A DNA stretch of 64,000 nt from Chromobacterium sp. ATCC 53434 (GCF_002848345.1 NZ_CP025429.1:3720001-3784000), one strand, 5' to 3'. Shown: positions 54,078-63,482, counted from the stretch's first letter. The notes: generated by a model from the sequence alone, not told the origin. Program-made: numbers and translations.

Positions 54078-54674
54078 ATGAAAATCCTGCTCGTAGGCGC
54101 CAGCGGCATCCTGGGCCGCGCCGTGCATCAGGCCCTGTCCCACCACCAGATCATCACCGCCGGCCGCGGCAGCGGCGACTTGCGCGTCGACATCACCGAC
54201 AGCGCCAGCGTGCAGCAGATGTTCGAACAGGCCGGCCGCCTGGACGCCATCGTCAGCGCCACAGGCAGCGTGCACTTCGCGCCGCTGGCCGAGATGCGCG
54301 CCGCCGACTTCCGCGTCGGCCTGAACGACAAGCTGCTGGGCCAGATAGACCTGGCGCTGACCGGCCAGCACTATCTGAACGACGGCGGTTCGATCACGCT
54401 GACCAGCGGCATCATCAGCGCCCAGCCGATACGCCAGGGCGCCAACGCCACCGCGGTCAACCGCGCGCTGGAGGGCTTCGCCGCCGCCGCGGCGCTGGAA
54501 CTGGGCCGCGACCGCCGCATCAACGTGGTCAGCCCCAATGCGCTGCAGGAATCTTGGGACGGCTACGCGCCCTACTTCCCCGGCTACGAGCCGGTGCCGG
54601 CCGCGCGCGCGGCGCTGGCCTTCGTGCGCAGCGTCGAAGGCATCGCCAACGGCCAGACGCTGACCGTGTGGTAG
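54078..54674 (+). CDS. Atypical short-chain dehydrogenase, copy 1
   Basis: 198 residues from ATG 54078. The Rossmann motif GASGILG at 7-13 supports NAD(P) binding. The usual YxxxK catalytic pair is absent: the aligned segment reads ANATAVNRALEGF. Ser of TSG is kept. This matches a small group of short SDR-like proteins with the same loss. The reaction is unknown. The next gene is a close paralogue, and a LysR regulator is divergent. Confidence 0.85.
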   Translation: MKILLVGASGILGRAVHQALSHHQIITAGRGSGDLRVDITDSASVQQMFEQAGRLDAIVSATGSVHFAPLAEMRAADFRVGLNDKLLGQIDLALTGQHYLNDGGSITLTSGIISAQPIRQGANATAVNRALEGFAAAAALELGRDRRINVVSPNALQESWDGYAPYFPGYEPVPAARAALAFVRSVEGIANGQTLTVW

Positions 54675-54703
54675 GCCCCGTCACCCCTTGGGAGAAACCG
54701 TAA

Positions 54704-55300
54704 ATGAAAATACTGCTAGTGGGCGCGAACGGAACGATAGGACGCGCGGTGCGACAAGCGCTGTCCCACCATCAAATCCTGGCCGCCGGTCGCGACAGCG
54801 GAGAGCTGCGCATCGACATCAGCCAGCCTGACAGCATACACGCGCTATTCGAACGCACAGGCAATGTCGACGCCATCGTCTGCGCCGCCGGCTTGCTGCA
54901 CTTGGGTCCGCTCGTCGAGATGACGCCCGAGCAATTCCGCGTCGGCCTGGACAGCAAATTGATGGGCCAGGTCAACCTGGCGCTGATCGGCCAGCATTTC
55001 CTCAACGCCGGGGGCTCCATCACGCTGACCAGCGGAATGGGCAACGAAATCCCGCTGCGCCACGGCAGCAACGCCTGCGCCGTCAACGCCGCGATAGAAG
55101 GCTTTGCGCGCGGCGCGTCCGTGGAGCTGGCGGCGGGGCTGCGCATCAACGCGGTTTGCCCAAACGTGCTGCAAGAGTCCTGGGAGCCCTTGCAAAGTTA
55201 CTTCCCGGGTTTCGAGCCGGTGCCGGCCGCCCGAGTCGCCCTCGCCTACCAACGCAGCATAGAGGGCGTGGAGACCGGTCAGGTTTTCAAAGTCTGGTAA
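54704..55300 (+). CDS. Atypical short-chain dehydrogenase, copy 2
   Basis: 198 residues, the same length as copy 1 and clearly paralogous along its length (MKILLVGAxGxxGRAVxQALSHHQI at the start). GANGTIG binds NAD(P). YxxxK is again missing (SNACAVNAAIEGF). GGGAGAAA gives a ribosome-binding site. Third-position choice looks somewhat different from copy 1, suggesting the two have been separate for some time or arrived differently. It is followed 26 bases later by a YciI-like gene. Confidence 0.85.
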   Translation: MKILLVGANGTIGRAVRQALSHHQILAAGRDSGELRIDISQPDSIHALFERTGNVDAIVCAAGLLHLGPLVEMTPEQFRVGLDSKLMGQVNLALIGQHFLNAGGSITLTSGMGNEIPLRHGSNACAVNAAIEGFARGASVELAAGLRINAVCPNVLQESWEPLQSYFPGFEPVPAARVALAYQRSIEGVETGQVFKVW

Positions 55301-55326
55301 ATCGCCAAGCGCAAAGGAGAAAACGC

Positions 55327-55614
55327 ATGTATCTGCTCAACATCAGCTATATCCGCAAACCCGCCGAAGTGGAAGCGCATATCCCAAGCCACGGAGAATG
55401 GGTAAAACGCCACCTGGCTTCGGGCAATATCCTGTTCGCCGGCCCCAAGCAAAGCGGCCTGGGTGGCGTCATCCTGGCTAGGTCCATGCCCAAGGCGGCC
55501 CTACTGGCGATACTGGCGGAAGATTCATACCTGCAACACGACGTCGCCGAGTATCAGATCGTCGACTTCGACATCAAGGCGGCGCAAGACGATCTGAAAA
55601 CGCTACTCGCCTGA
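55327..55614 (+). CDS. YciI-like protein
   Basis: 95 residues, a single YCII (ferredoxin-like) domain. The motif HGEWVKRHLASGNILFAGP is typical, with the conserved His and Gly. Family members are small enzymes or ligand-binding proteins of mostly unknown role. AAGGAG precedes the ATG. It is the third gene of the SDR-SDR-YciI set. Its stop codon TGA overlaps the first bases of a dispersed repeat (55613 onward). Confidence 0.82.
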   Translation: MYLLNISYIRKPAEVEAHIPSHGEWVKRHLASGNILFAGPKQSGLGGVILARSMPKAALLAILAEDSYLQHDVAEYQIVDFDIKAAQDDLKTLLA

Positions 55615-55740
55615 GAACCTGTTCACGATCTTTTTCAAGCAGTGCAGCCCAGCAGGCGGCCAGATGCAAGGCGGAGAGGGCAGGCCTTGGTGATGCCAAG
55701 GCCCAGCCCGACAACGCCGCAGATGGCCGCCTGCTGGGCG
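55613..55740. repeat. MITE-like element with nested inverted repeats
   Basis: It begins GAGAACCTGTTCACGATC. Outer arms at 55647-55667 and 55719-55739 match at 19 of 21 positions (GCCCAGCAGGCGGCCAGATGC against its complement). An inner hairpin GGCCTTGG (55683-55690) and CCAAGGCC (55696-55703) lies between. Parts match the repeat near 4640-4725. It fills the gap between the YciI-like and binding-protein genes and carries no reading frame. Confidence 0.75.
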
Positions 55741-55793
55741 GCCCTTCGGGGCCGATCTATACTGCAGCAGCCGCCACAGCACGGAAAGCCGCG

Positions 55794-56507
55794 ATGAAAC
55801 TTGTCCTGCCCGCCGCGCTGGCGTTGCTGCTGTGCCAGGGAACAGCCCAAGCCCAGCCGATACCCGCCTCCAGCCAGGCGATAGAACCGTGGGGCGATCC
55901 GGCCAGCGGGGACGGCCTGACGCCGCGCTTCCTGCGCTGGCTGGCCGGGCAAAGCGGCCTGACGCTGGCGCAGGATACCCGGCCGCTGTCCCGGGTGCTG
56001 GAAGACCTGAAGACCGGCCGCGACGCGCTGGCGCTGCTGACCGCCTCAGCCGAGCGCGACGCCTTTGCGCTGGAACTGTGCCGCCCCGCCGCGATCCAGC
56101 TGTCGGTGGTCCACCGCCAGGCCCCGCGTCCGCTGCGGACCGCTGATTTCAACAACAGACCTGTCGGCATCCTGCGCGGCACGCATACGCTGGACGGCTT
56201 CGTCGCCGCCTCCGGCGCCCATCCGGTGCTGGTCAACGACATGCGCCAGGGCTTCGCGATGCTGCGCATCGGCCGGCTGGACGCGATGATGTGCGTGCGG
56301 CCCGGCTGCGGCCGTGTGCTGCGCGAGCTCTCCTCGCCGGCCGACCAATGGGCCGAGCTGGCCGTCAGCAGCGAGCCGATGGCGGTCTATGTGTCGCGCG
56401 CCCATCCGCTGGCCCGCGACGCGGCGGCGCTGGAGCGGCTGCGCGCCGCCTGCGTGTCCGCCGCCGGCCGGCGCGAGATGGCCGAGCTGCTGTTCCGGTA
56501 CGACTAA
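55794..56507 (+). CDS. Periplasmic solute-binding-like protein
   Basis: 237 residues. A signal peptide (PAALALLLCQGTAQA) ends near 20. The remainder resembles a truncated or diverged SBP_bac_3 protein (FLRWLAGQSGLTL, GILRGTHTLDGF). One Cys pair lies in MMCVRPGCGR. No permease genes are nearby. It is the fourth orphan binding protein of the window. A terminator for the convergent parE gene begins at its stop codon. Confidence 0.72.
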   Translation: MKLVLPAALALLLCQGTAQAQPIPASSQAIEPWGDPASGDGLTPRFLRWLAGQSGLTLAQDTRPLSRVLEDLKTGRDALALLTASAERDAFALELCRPAAIQLSVVHRQAPRPLRTADFNNRPVGILRGTHTLDGFVAASGAHPVLVNDMRQGFAMLRIGRLDAMMCVRPGCGRVLRELSSPADQWAELAVSSEPMAVYVSRAHPLARDAAALERLRAACVSAAGRREMAELLFRYD

Positions 56508-56536
56508 AAAACCCGCCGGCCTTCTCAGGCGGGCGG
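56506..56536 (-). terminator. Terminator of parE
   Basis: Stem AACCCGCC and GGCGGGTT enclosing an inner GCC/GGC pair region. On the minus strand TTTTTT follows. It overlaps the stop of the convergent binding-protein gene. Confidence 0.8.
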
Positions 56537-56562
56537 GTTGGCGTCGATCCGGACCGGCGGTG

Positions 56563-58527
56563 TCAGATGTCGGCCTCGACCTCGTTGCCCTTGGCCTCCA
56601 TCCAGCCTCGACGGCTGGACGCCTCGCCCTTGCCCATCAGCATCACGAACATGTCCAGCGTCTGCTGCAGCATGCCGGGGCGCACCTGCACCTTGACCAG
56701 GCGGCGGGTGTCCGGATTCATCGTCGTGTCCTTCAACTGCTCCGGGTTCATCTCGCCCAGGCCCTTGAAGCGGGAGATGCTCCAGGCGTTCTCGCGCACG
56801 CCCTCGCTGCGCAGCCGATCCAGAATGGCGGTCATCTCGCCCTCGTCCAGCGCGTACAGCTTGCGCGGCGGCCGGCTCTTGCCCTGGCCGGGCACGTCGA
56901 CGCGGAACAGCGGCGGCTGGGCGATATGGATGTTGCCGTTTTCGACCAGACGCGGGAAATGGCGGAAGAACAACGTCAGCAGCAGCACCTGAATGTGGGA
57001 GCCGTCGACGTCGGCGTCCGACAGGATGGCGATCTTGCCGTAGCGCTGGCCGGACAGGTCCGGCTCGTCGTTCGGTCCGTGCGGATCGACGCCTATCGCC
57101 ACCGAGATGTCGTGGATCTCGGCATTGGAGAACAACTGGTCGCGATCGGTCTCCCAGCTGTTCAGCACCTTGCCGCGCAGCGGCAGTATCGCCTGGTATT
57201 CCTTGTCGCGCGCCAGCTTGGCCGAGCCGCCGGCCGAATCGCCCTCGACCAGGAACAGCTCGTTGCGCTCGATGTCCTCGCTCTCGCAATCGGTCAGCTT
57301 GCCGGGCAGCACCGCGACGCCGGAGCCCTTCTTCTTCTCCACCTTCTTGACCGATTTCAGCCGGCTCTGCGCCTGGCGGATGGCCAGCTCGGCGATCTTC
57401 TTGCCCGCCTCGACATGCTGGTTCAACCACAGCTCGACCGGATCGCGCGCGAGGCTCGAGATCAGCTTCAACGCGTCGCGGCTCGTCAGCTTGTCCTTGG
57501 TCTGGCCCTGGAACTGCGGGTCCAGCACCCGGGCCGACAGCACGAAGCGCACGCGGCTCCACACATCCTCGGCCATCAGCTTGACGCCGCGCGGCAGCAG
57601 GTTGTGGTGATCGATGAAGCTCTTCACCGCGTCGTAGACGCCGGCGCGCAAGCCGGCCTCGTGCGTGCCGCCCACCGGCGTCGGAATCAGGTTGACGTAG
57701 CTCTCGCCGCTGGCGCCGTCCTCGAACCAGGCCATCGCCCACTGCGCGCCCTCGCCCTTGGCGAACTGCTCGTGGTCGGCGCCGATATAGGCTTCGCCGG
57801 CGAACAGCGGCGCCACCGGCTCGTCGTCGCCGCACAGCTCGGACAGATAGCTCTTCAGGCCGTCCGGATACTGCCACATCTTGACCTCGTCGCCGCTGGC
57901 CTTCTCCAGCGTCAGCGTCACCGCCACGCCGGGCAGCAACACCGCCTTGGCGCGCAGCAAGCGCTCCAACTCCTGCATCGAGTAGCGCGGGCTTTCGAAA
58001 TACTTGCCGTCCGGCCACACGCGAACCCGCGTGCCGCTGGTGCGCGGGCCGCAGTCGCCGACGCGGGCCAGCGGCTCGATCACGTCGCCGCCGGAGAACA
58101 CCAGCCGGTGCACGCCGCCGTCGCGCTTGACCTCCACCTCCAGACGCGTGGACAGCGCGTTGGTCACCGACACGCCGACGCCGTGCAGGCCGCCGGAGAA
58201 GGCGTAGGCGCCGCCGTCCTTCTTGTCGAATTTGCCGCCGGCGTGCAAGCGGGTGTACACCAGCTCCACCACCGGCACGCCCTCCTGCGGATGCAGGCCC
58301 ACCGGGATGCCGCGACCGTCGTCCTCGACGCTCAGCGAGCCGTCCTGGTGCACGGTGACGGCGATCTTGCGCGCATAGCCCCCCAGCGCCTCGTCGGCGG
58401 CGTTGTCTATCACTTCCTGGCAGATATGGGTCGGGTCGGTGGTGCGGGTATACATGCCCGGCCGCTCTTTGACCGGCTCCAGCCCCTTCAGCACCCGTAC
58501 CGAGGATTCGTCGTATTGTTGAGTCAT
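56563..58527 (-). CDS. parE: DNA topoisomerase IV subunit B
   Basis: 654 residues from ATG 58527; an upstream in-frame ATG at 58602 is less likely. The GHKL ATPase domain has EVIDNAADEALGG and the mobile loop with GGLHGVGVSVTNAL. The TOPRIM domain has EGDSAGGSAK and DADVDGSHI. ParE with ParC decatenates replicated chromosomes and is a target of coumarin and quinolone drugs. No parC gene is adjacent. A terminator follows at 56506-56536. Confidence 0.95.
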   Translation of the reverse strand: MTQQYDESSVRVLKGLEPVKERPGMYTRTTDPTHICQEVIDNAADEALGGYARKIAVTVHQDGSLSVEDDGRGIPVGLHPQEGVPVVELVYTRLHAGGKFDKKDGGAYAFSGGLHGVGVSVTNALSTRLEVEVKRDGGVHRLVFSGGDVIEPLARVGDCGPRTSGTRVRVWPDGKYFESPRYSMQELERLLRAKAVLLPGVAVTLTLEKASGDEVKMWQYPDGLKSYLSELCGDDEPVAPLFAGEAYIGADHEQFAKGEGAQWAMAWFEDGASGESYVNLIPTPVGGTHEAGLRAGVYDAVKSFIDHHNLLPRGVKLMAEDVWSRVRFVLSARVLDPQFQGQTKDKLTSRDALKLISSLARDPVELWLNQHVEAGKKIAELAIRQAQSRLKSVKKVEKKKGSGVAVLPGKLTDCESEDIERNELFLVEGDSAGGSAKLARDKEYQAILPLRGKVLNSWETDRDQLFSNAEIHDISVAIGVDPHGPNDEPDLSGQRYGKIAILSDADVDGSHIQVLLLTLFFRHFPRLVENGNIHIAQPPLFRVDVPGQGKSRPPRKLYALDEGEMTAILDRLRSEGVRENAWSISRFKGLGEMNPEQLKDTTMNPDTRRLVKVQVRPGMLQQTLDMFVMLMGKGEASSRRGWMEAKGNEVEADI

Positions 58528-58641
58528 GTTCTGGTCTTGCCCTGTCGGCGCATCACGTCGACGCCGCCCGCGATGGGCGGCACAAATGAAGACAGCGGGC
58601 ATCGCCCGCCGTCGCTGTATCGCAAAAGTCCCTGCCGCCGC

Positions 58642-59166
58642 TCACTGCTCGCTCTGCGTCGAGATTCGCGTCAGATACGCGTGGTGGCTCTCCACCCCGC
58701 GCAAAAAGCGCGACAACTCCGACAGCGCGCGCTCATAGACGTCGCGCTTGAATTCGATCACCGCGTCCACCGGCGCCCAGTAATCGTTCCAGCGCCAGCC
58801 GTCGAACTCCGGATGGCTGGTCGCGCGCAGGCAGACGTCGCTGTCCCGCCCCACCAGTCTGAGCAGGAACCAGATCTGCTTCTGGCCTTTGTAACTGCCG
58901 CGCCATTCGCGGCGTACCCAATTCGTCGGCACCTCGTAACGCATCCAGTCGCGGGTGCGTCCCAATATCTTCACGTGCTGAGGCAGCAAACCCACCTCTT
59001 CCAGCAGTTCGCGGTACATCGCGGCCTCCGGGCTTTCGCCCGGCTTGATGCCGCCTTGCGGGAACTGCCAGGAATGTTCGCGTACACGCTTGCCCCAGAA
59101 CACTTCGTTCCTGGCATTGGTGAGGATGATTCCGACGTTTGGGCGGTATCCGTCCCGGTCCAGCAT
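58642..59166 (-). CDS. rppH: RNA pyrophosphohydrolase (Nudix)
   Basis: 174 residues from ATG 59166, chosen to match the family start [16 protein letters not shown] 59181 is also in frame. The Nudix box is seen as [22 protein letters not shown]. RppH removes pyrophosphate from the 5' end of mRNA, allowing RNase E attack. Divergent from pssA and upstream of parE on the same strand, but with a separate gap of about 115 bases. Confidence 0.94.
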   Translation of the reverse strand: MLDRDGYRPNVGIILTNARNEVFWGKRVREHSWQFPQGGIKPGESPEAAMYRELLEEVGLLPQHVKILGRTRDWMRYEVPTNWVRREWRGSYKGQKQIWFLLRLVGRDSDVCLRATSHPEFDGWRWNDYWAPVDAVIEFKRDVYERALSELSRFLRGVESHHAYLTRISTQSEQ

Positions 59167-59311
59167 GGAAAAAACCTGCAATTCGTCTCGTTACCGGAAT
59201 TTTTGCACATTTCAGGCCGGCTTGCCATGCGCTCGCCAGCCGCCGCCGCTCCCCCAAAGCGGTCAAACGGTGCTACGATGCGTCGATTGAACGTCATTCT
59301 ACTGCGCATTC

Positions 59312-60655
59312 ATGGCAATCCTGCTCAATCGACCCACGCTATCCCGCCTGCCCTGGCTGCCTCTGCAGCCGGAGGACTTCACCACGCTGCTGCAAACGCG
59401 CGAATTCCGCCTGCGGCTGCTGGAGGCGATAGCGTCGGCGACCCGCCGCGTCTATCTGTGCGCGCTGTACCTGGAAAACGAGGAAGCCGGCCGGGAAATT
59501 CTGGATGCGCTGTACCAGGCCAAGCAACGCCAGCCGCAGCTGGACGTGCGGGTGATGGTGGACTGGCACCGCGCGCAACGCGGCCGCATCGGCGAGGACC
59601 AGGCGAATTGCAACGCGCGCTGGTACCGCGAGGAGGCCGAGCGCCGCGAATTGGACATCCCGGTCTACGGCGTGCCGGTGCAAACCCGCGAGCTGTTCGG
59701 CGTGCTGCACCTGAAGGGCTTCATCGTCGACGACACCGTGTTCTACAGCGGCGCCAGCCTGAACAACGTCTACCTGCACAAGCTGGACAAATACCGCTTC
59801 GACCGCTATCACCTGGTCCGCAGCCCGGCCCTGGCCGACGCGATGGCCGGCTTCATGGCCGAACAGTTCTTCAACGACCCGGCCGTGTTCCGCCTGGACA
59901 AGCCGACGCCGCCGACCCGCAGCATCCGCAAGGAGATTCGCCAGTTCCGCGACAAGCTGGCGCACAGCCAGTACCGGCCGCACGGCGCGCAGACGCTGCC
60001 CGACGAGCAGCTGGCCGTCAGCCCCGTCGTCGGCATAGGCAAGGGCAACCGGCTCAACCGGGTCATTCTGGACGTCATCGCCAGCGCCCAGCAGCAGCTG
60101 TTCATCTGCACGCCCTATTTCAACTTCCCGCGCGCGGTGGTCCTGGAGATCAACCGCGCGCTGCGCCGCGGCGTCGAGATCGACATCGTCGTCGGCGACA
60201 AGACCGCCAACGACTTCTACATTCCGCCGGAGCAGCCGTTCCGCGTCATCGGCGCGCTGCCCTATCTGTACGAAATGAATCTGCGCCGCTTCGCCAAACG
60301 GCAGCGCCAGTATCTGACGCGCGGCCAGTTGCGCATACGGCTGTGGAAGGATGGCGACAACAGCTTCCACCTGAAGGGCGTCTGGAGCGATGCCCGCTAC
60401 ATCCTACTGACCGGCAACAACCTCAATCCGCGCGCCTTCCGCCTGGATCTGGAAAACGCGCTGCTGCTGCACGATCCGCATAGTCAGCTGCGCGAGCAAA
60501 GCCTGGCCGAACAGCAAAGCATCATGCGCCACACCACCCTGCTCGCCCACTACCGCGAGCTCGAGGACGTGCGCCATTACCCGGAGCGGATCAAGAAGCT
60601 GCTGACCCGCCTGAGCCGGGTACGGATAGACCGCATGTTGAACCTGATGCTGTAG
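59312..60655 (+). CDS. pssA: CDP-diacylglycerol-serine O-phosphatidyltransferase (PLD superfamily, PssA type)
   Basis: 447 residues, close to E. coli PssA (451). Two HKD-type motifs are present: HLKGFIVDDTVFYSGAS and HLKGVWSDARYILLTGNN. There are no membrane helices, as expected for this peripheral enzyme. It makes phosphatidylserine from CDP-diacylglycerol and serine, the route to phosphatidylethanolamine. A GCGCCGG-CCTT-CCGGCGC hairpin (60674-60691) follows without a T-run and may be a weak terminator. Cardiolipin synthase is an alternative in this superfamily but fits less well. Confidence 0.88.
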   Translation: MAILLNRPTLSRLPWLPLQPEDFTTLLQTREFRLRLLEAIASATRRVYLCALYLENEEAGREILDALYQAKQRQPQLDVRVMVDWHRAQRGRIGEDQANCNARWYREEAERRELDIPVYGVPVQTRELFGVLHLKGFIVDDTVFYSGASLNNVYLHKLDKYRFDRYHLVRSPALADAMAGFMAEQFFNDPAVFRLDKPTPPTRSIRKEIRQFRDKLAHSQYRPHGAQTLPDEQLAVSPVVGIGKGNRLNRVILDVIASAQQQLFICTPYFNFPRAVVLEINRALRRGVEIDIVVGDKTANDFYIPPEQPFRVIGALPYLYEMNLRRFAKRQRQYLTRGQLRIRLWKDGDNSFHLKGVWSDARYILLTGNNLNPRAFRLDLENALLLHDPHSQLREQSLAEQQSIMRHTTLLAHYRELEDVRHYPERIKKLLTRLSRVRIDRMLNLML

Positions 60656-60735
60656 CAGTCGGCCGCAAGCTCCGCGCCGGCCTTCCGGCGCCATATGCTA
60701 AAAAGACTAGATAGCTTGGCCAGCGGAGCGGGCCG

Positions 60736-62526
60736 ATGGACGCGATCAAGGTGGAGACCGGCAAGCTGGCGGTCGGCCACGACTACTCGGAAAAATGGCA
60801 GCAGGTGCTGGACCTGCTGGCCGGAATCGTCAGCATTCCGGCGGCCCTGATCATGCGGGTGCAGCCGCCGCGGATTCGGGTATTCCTGTCCAGCCGCAAC
60901 GACGGCAATCCCTACGAGGAAGACGAGCAGGCCGACCTGGGCACCGGCCTCTATTGCGAAACCGTGATGGCCCGCCGCGGCGAGCTCATCGTCCCCAATG
61001 CCTTGACCGATCCCGACTGGGATCACAATCCCGACATCAAGCTCGGCATGATCTCCTATATGGGCATGCCGCTGATCTGGCCCAACCAGGACGTGTTCGG
61101 CACCATCTGCGTCCTGGACCGCGCCGAAAACGCCTACACCTCGGAGTACGGTCAGTTGCTGGCCCAGTTCCGCGGCATGGTGGAGCGCGACCTTCGCCAG
61201 ATCTACAACGAACATGCCCGCGCCCAGGAGGATGCCGCGCTGCGCGCCGAAGAGGCCGAGCGGGTGCGCCGCGAGTTCGAGCAGCTGCGCGCCGGCGAGC
61301 AAAAAGCGCTGCAGGCGCTGTGCGACAGCGAGGAGCGCTGGCACTTCGCGCTGGAGGGCGCCGGCGATGGCGTCTGGGACTGGCGCATCGCCGACGGCGG
61401 CATTTTCCTGTCCACGCGCTGCCGCCAATTGCTGGGTCTGTCCGATTCGGCCAGCGTCGCCGGCTTCCAGCTGTGGCAGAGCGGCATTCATCCGGATGAC
61501 TCGCCGGCCGTTCGCGACGCCCTGGCCGACTATTTGCGCCAGGCCCAGGGCTCTTTCGCCGTTGAACACCGCTTCAACAAGAACGGCCAATGGATCTGGC
61601 TGCTGGGCCGCGGCATGGTGGTCGGCCATGACGGGCAAGGCCAGCCGCTGCGGATGATAGGCACCTATTCCGACATCACCGCCCGCAAGGAAGCCGAGGC
61701 GGAGCTGCAATTGCTGAACAGCCATCTGGAAGAGCGGGTGGCGGCCCGCACCGCCGAATTGAAAACGGCGATGCGGCAGATCGGCATCGCCGAAAAACAG
61801 GCCGCGCTGGCGCGCATGGTGGCAGGCATGGCGCACGAACTGAACACGCCTATCGGCAACATCCTGCTTGGCTCTTCGCAAATGCAGGCCGACGCGGCCG
61901 ACATCGCCCGCGCCGACGCCGACAAGCAACTGTCGCGCAAGCGCCTGCAGGACTTCCTGCAGAAAGCCGGCGAAACCTGCGCGCTGCTTCAGCGCAACAG
62001 CGAGCTGGCCGGCGACCTGATAGGCCGCTTCAAGGAAATCGCCGTCGATCAGCTGGACCAGCCGCGGCGCAGCTTCCACCCCGGCCGGACCATCGCCAGT
62101 CTATTGCAGGCGCTGCTGCCCCCGGAACATCATCCCGGCATATCGGTCACGCTGCAGGCTCCCGAGGAACTGGTCATAGACCATTACCCAGGCGCGCTGG
62201 AGCAGCTGGTTTCGCACCTGGTGGCCAATTCGCTGGCCCATGGCTTCGACGGACGAGACAAGGGCGCGATCCGCATCGACATCGCCTGCCGCGGCGACGA
62301 AGTCACGCTGCGCTACGCCGACGACGGCAAAGGCATTCCGCCGGAACATCACGACAAGATATTCGATCCCTTCTTCACCACCCGCATGGGACAGGGCGGC
62401 GTAGGCCTGGGACTGGCCCTGGTGCACAATCTGGTGCAGCTGATCCTGCAAGGCCAGATCCGGCTGGAAAGCGAACCCGGCCGCGGAGCCGTCTTCACCG
62501 TCACCTTCCCGGCGAAACCGGGCTAG
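60736..62526 (+). CDS. Soluble sensor histidine kinase with GAF and PAS domains
   Basis: 596 residues with no membrane helix. An N-terminal GAF domain (about 10-150) and coiled coil (about 155-200) are followed by a PAS domain (about 195-315), a second coiled coil, the phosphoacceptor box MAGMAHELNTPIGNIL (about 360-375) and an HATPase domain with NSLAHGF, DDGKGIPPE and GGVGLGLALV. It should autophosphorylate and signal to an unlinked response regulator, since none is encoded nearby. GGAG precedes the ATG. The signal is unknown. Confidence 0.9.
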   Translation: MDAIKVETGKLAVGHDYSEKWQQVLDLLAGIVSIPAALIMRVQPPRIRVFLSSRNDGNPYEEDEQADLGTGLYCETVMARRGELIVPNALTDPDWDHNPDIKLGMISYMGMPLIWPNQDVFGTICVLDRAENAYTSEYGQLLAQFRGMVERDLRQIYNEHARAQEDAALRAEEAERVRREFEQLRAGEQKALQALCDSEERWHFALEGAGDGVWDWRIADGGIFLSTRCRQLLGLSDSASVAGFQLWQSGIHPDDSPAVRDALADYLRQAQGSFAVEHRFNKNGQWIWLLGRGMVVGHDGQGQPLRMIGTYSDITARKEAEAELQLLNSHLEERVAARTAELKTAMRQIGIAEKQAALARMVAGMAHELNTPIGNILLGSSQMQADAADIARADADKQLSRKRLQDFLQKAGETCALLQRNSELAGDLIGRFKEIAVDQLDQPRRSFHPGRTIASLLQALLPPEHHPGISVTLQAPEELVIDHYPGALEQLVSHLVANSLAHGFDGRDKGAIRIDIACRGDEVTLRYADDGKGIPPEHHDKIFDPFFTTRMGQGGVGLGLALVHNLVQLILQGQIRLESEPGRGAVFTVTFPAKPG

Positions 62527-62591
62527 CCCCCGCATCCTAGGGCCGCCTCCAGTCTCGCTTTAGGCCCAAGAGCTCAGGCTGGGAACAGTCT

Positions 62592-63482
62592 CTAATCCCG
62601 GCGGGGCGGCAGCGGCCTGACTTCGTGCAGCCTCTGATAGTCGACATGGTCGTTCTCGTCGTCATCGGTGTAGATCAGATCGGCGAAAGCGTGATTCCAG
62701 CGGATATCCTGGTGCGAGAAGACATGCCGGGCCACCATCGGCTGGATGGTGGTCTCGTCTATGCCGTTGATCGACAGGATCAGCTGCGCCCTGGCCTTCT
62801 CCAGCGACTCGGCATCGCGCTGATGCAGCGGGCTGTTCTCGTCTATCTTGTGCACCAGCGTCCAGCCCAGCACGAACATCGGGTGCTCGTCGCGCACCAG
62901 ATTCAGATCATACAGCTTGCGGAACGTCGTCCCCTCGGAGGTGACCTCATGCTGCAGCAGGCGCAGCCTGGCGCTGGCGTCGATGATCACATTGTTCCTG
63001 GCATTGGCGGCGCGCAGCATCAGCGCCGGCTCGCCGCCCAACGGCCGCACGACGACGCTGCCGGTGAACACGATGCGCGCCCTAGGCCGCGAGAAGCGGG
63101 CGAAGGTCACACCGGTGATCAGCGCGATGCTCATCATGCCGATGAAGATCTCCAGCATCGAAATCCAGTGGGTGAACAAGGTCTGCGGGTGCATGTCGCC
63201 ATAGCCGACAGTGGCCAGCGTCTCGACGCTGAAGAAAAAGGCGCCGAGAAAGCCCCGCGGGAATTGATTGGCGATGCCGCCCGGCTGCAGCTGATAGAGC
63301 CCGGCGAACAACAGGTTCAATGTAATGAAGGCGGCCGCGATGAACAGATAAAAATACGGCCAGCTGATGGTCATGCAATAGTGGTAGAGGTCGTGCAGCG
63401 AGTAGCGCGGCAGGCTGTGAATGAACAGGCTGCGCCCGCCCGCCTCTATGCGCCGCGCCGGCTTGGCTCTGCGGGGAATCAT
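62592..63482 (-). CDS. Inward-rectifier potassium channel, KirBac type
   Basis: 296 residues from ATG 63482. An amphipathic slide helix and first transmembrane helix (about 25-60) lead to the pore loop with the selectivity filter TVGYGD (about 85-90), a second helix and a long cytoplasmic C-terminal domain with Kir-type beta sandwich (RARIVFTGSVVVRPL, LNLVRDEHPMFVLGW). KirBac channels pass K+ across the inner membrane. It lies between the kinase gene and the rRNA operon, with terminators on its upstream side. Confidence 0.9.
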   Translation of the reverse strand: MIPRRAKPARRIEAGGRSLFIHSLPRYSLHDLYHYCMTISWPYFYLFIAAAFITLNLLFAGLYQLQPGGIANQFPRGFLGAFFFSVETLATVGYGDMHPQTLFTHWISMLEIFIGMMSIALITGVTFARFSRPRARIVFTGSVVVRPLGGEPALMLRAANARNNVIIDASARLRLLQHEVTSEGTTFRKLYDLNLVRDEHPMFVLGWTLVHKIDENSPLHQRDAESLEKARAQLILSINGIDETTIQPMVARHVFSHQDIRWNHAFADLIYTDDDENDHVDYQRLHEVRPLPPRRD

